DNA from: Methanocella sp.
GTDB lineage: Archaea > Halobacteriota > Methanocellia > Methanocellales > Methanocellaceae
Direction: 5' to 3'
Assembly (NCBI RefSeq): GCF_035506375.1
Contig: NZ_DATJPM010000089.1
Span: forward strand, 1 to 22,581
DNA: 22,581 nucleotides
In this document: one piece after another, positions 22,322 through 22,581 of the stretch
Numbering within the stretch: position 1 is the first letter of the stretch
How the letters are laid out: every line of letters begins with the position of its first letter
The notes under the pieces: model-generated
Databases searched by the model: none
What the model was told of the DNA's origin: nothing
What the model saw: only the letters and a program-made list of their open reading frames with translations
Program-made: the position numbers and the translations under genes

Positions 22322-22581
22322 ATGGATGGATTGAGAAAGGTAATGGCGGTCTTTGCCATGATGGTCATTGTAACGGCCTTTATTGCTCCGGCGATGGCTC
22401 AGTCATATGGTGGACAGATGGCACAGCCCGCATATCAGGGAGGCGAACAGCAGGGCCAGATGGCACAGCCCGCATATCAGGGAGGCGCACAGCAGGGCCA
22501 GATGGCACAGCCCGCATATCAGGGAGGCGCACAGCAGGGCCAGATGGCACAGCCCGCATATCAGGGAGGCGCACAGCAGGG
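22322..22581 (+). CDS. Secreted repeat protein, 3' end outside the window
   Basis: Partial: 86 codons up to the window edge, with no stop. Residues 1-27 are a signal peptide (MDGLRKVMAVFAMMVIVTAF, then IAPAMAQ). From residue 32 a 14-residue unit (QMAQPAYQGGAQQG) repeats four times, the last cut off by the edge. The start of the protein parallels the FAS1 protein upstream: MDxLRxxxA..., AxAQS, then a Gly-Gly-Gln-Met. I infer that the missing part may also hold a FAS1 domain. The ATG at 22322 has GGTGAT at a 5-nt gap and a TATA box 41 nt upstream. The repeat region is also open on the minus strand, which is a product of the repeat. Confidence 0.8.
   Translation, partial: MDGLRKVMAVFAMMVIVTAFIAPAMAQSYGGQMAQPAYQGGEQQGQMAQPAYQGGAQQGQMAQPAYQGGAQQGQMAQPAYQGGAQQ
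22415..22581 (+). repeat. 42-bp in-frame tandem repeat (4 units, last cut)
   Basis: Units lie at 22415-22456, 22457-22498, 22499-22540 and 22541-22581. The first differs from the rest by one base (GAA instead of GCA); the others are identical over what is visible. Each encodes QMAQPAYQGGAQQG. Near-identity at third codon positions implies recent expansion or gene conversion. Confidence 0.95.

Noticed and set aside
22380..22574. Open minus-strand frame with its own 14-residue repeats
   Set aside because: It is the mirror of the 42-bp coding repeat. The plus frame has a signal peptide, ribosome site and TATA box; the minus frame has none.
22415..22581. Tandem 42-bp repeat as a CRISPR array
   Set aside because: The units are adjacent with no variable spacers and stay in one reading frame.

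Overview
The window looks like a chromosomal segment of a methanogenic euryarchaeon. The Methanocellales/Methanosarcinales side is likely, and Methanocella-like is my best guess (inference, no search was run). Reasons: a group II chaperonin (thermosome), an archaeal RecJ-like DHH protein, DUF2150 and DUF2551 proteins that I know only from archaea, a tungsten-type aldehyde:ferredoxin oxidoreductase, archaeal TATA boxes about 25 nt before short leaders, GGTGAT/GGAGGT ribosome sites, and a tRNA gene without encoded CCA. Genes are GC-rich. The spacers are AT-rich and carry several families of dispersed palindromic repeats.

Layout. 1-335: repeat-bearing spacer. 336-2393 (-): DUF2150 protein and DHH/RecJ-like phosphoesterase. 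2418-2916: spacer with nested inverted repeats. 2917-3845 (-): a LysO-type (DUF340) exporter encoded as two overlapping genes. 4010-5677 (+): thermosome subunit starting at TTG. 5678-6015: repeat spacer. 6016-7550 (+): PHP phosphoesterase and a degenerate alpha/beta-hydrolase. 7551-8042: palindromic element, tRNA-Gly(CCC), AT-rich leader. 8043-8797 (+): DUF2551 and NUDIX proteins. 8857-11928 (+): a tight three-gene operon of a DapA-family aldolase, aldehyde:ferredoxin oxidoreductase and a MoaD/ThiS-like sulfur carrier. 12033-16757 (+): two tandem paralogous GT4 glycosyltransferases and a debranching-enzyme-type glycosidase. 16758-17711: 954-nt spacer made largely of two adjacent giant palindromes. 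17712-19592 (+): orphan membrane histidine kinase. 19817-20983: divergent pair of secreted/anchored proline-rich proteins. 21095-21700 (+): secreted FAS1 protein. 21711-22181 (-): flavodoxin. 22322 to the end (+): a secreted protein with 42-bp tandem repeats, cut by the window edge.

How it fits together. The clearest metabolic module is aldolase + AOR + sulfur carrier: a lyase that could release an aldehyde, an enzyme that oxidises aldehydes with ferredoxin, and a small protein that may help make the tungsten-pterin cofactor. The second module is two duplicated GT4 enzymes, each with its own near-identical promoter geometry, plus a glucosidase, suggesting synthesis and trimming of a glucan or glycoside. 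The last 3 kb is a cell-surface neighbourhood. The most unusual non-coding feature is a palindromic repeat family (core GGCACTATTTTTCACCAC) found in at least five spacers, and a second family (core GGTGTAAACCTGGTGCCG) in three.
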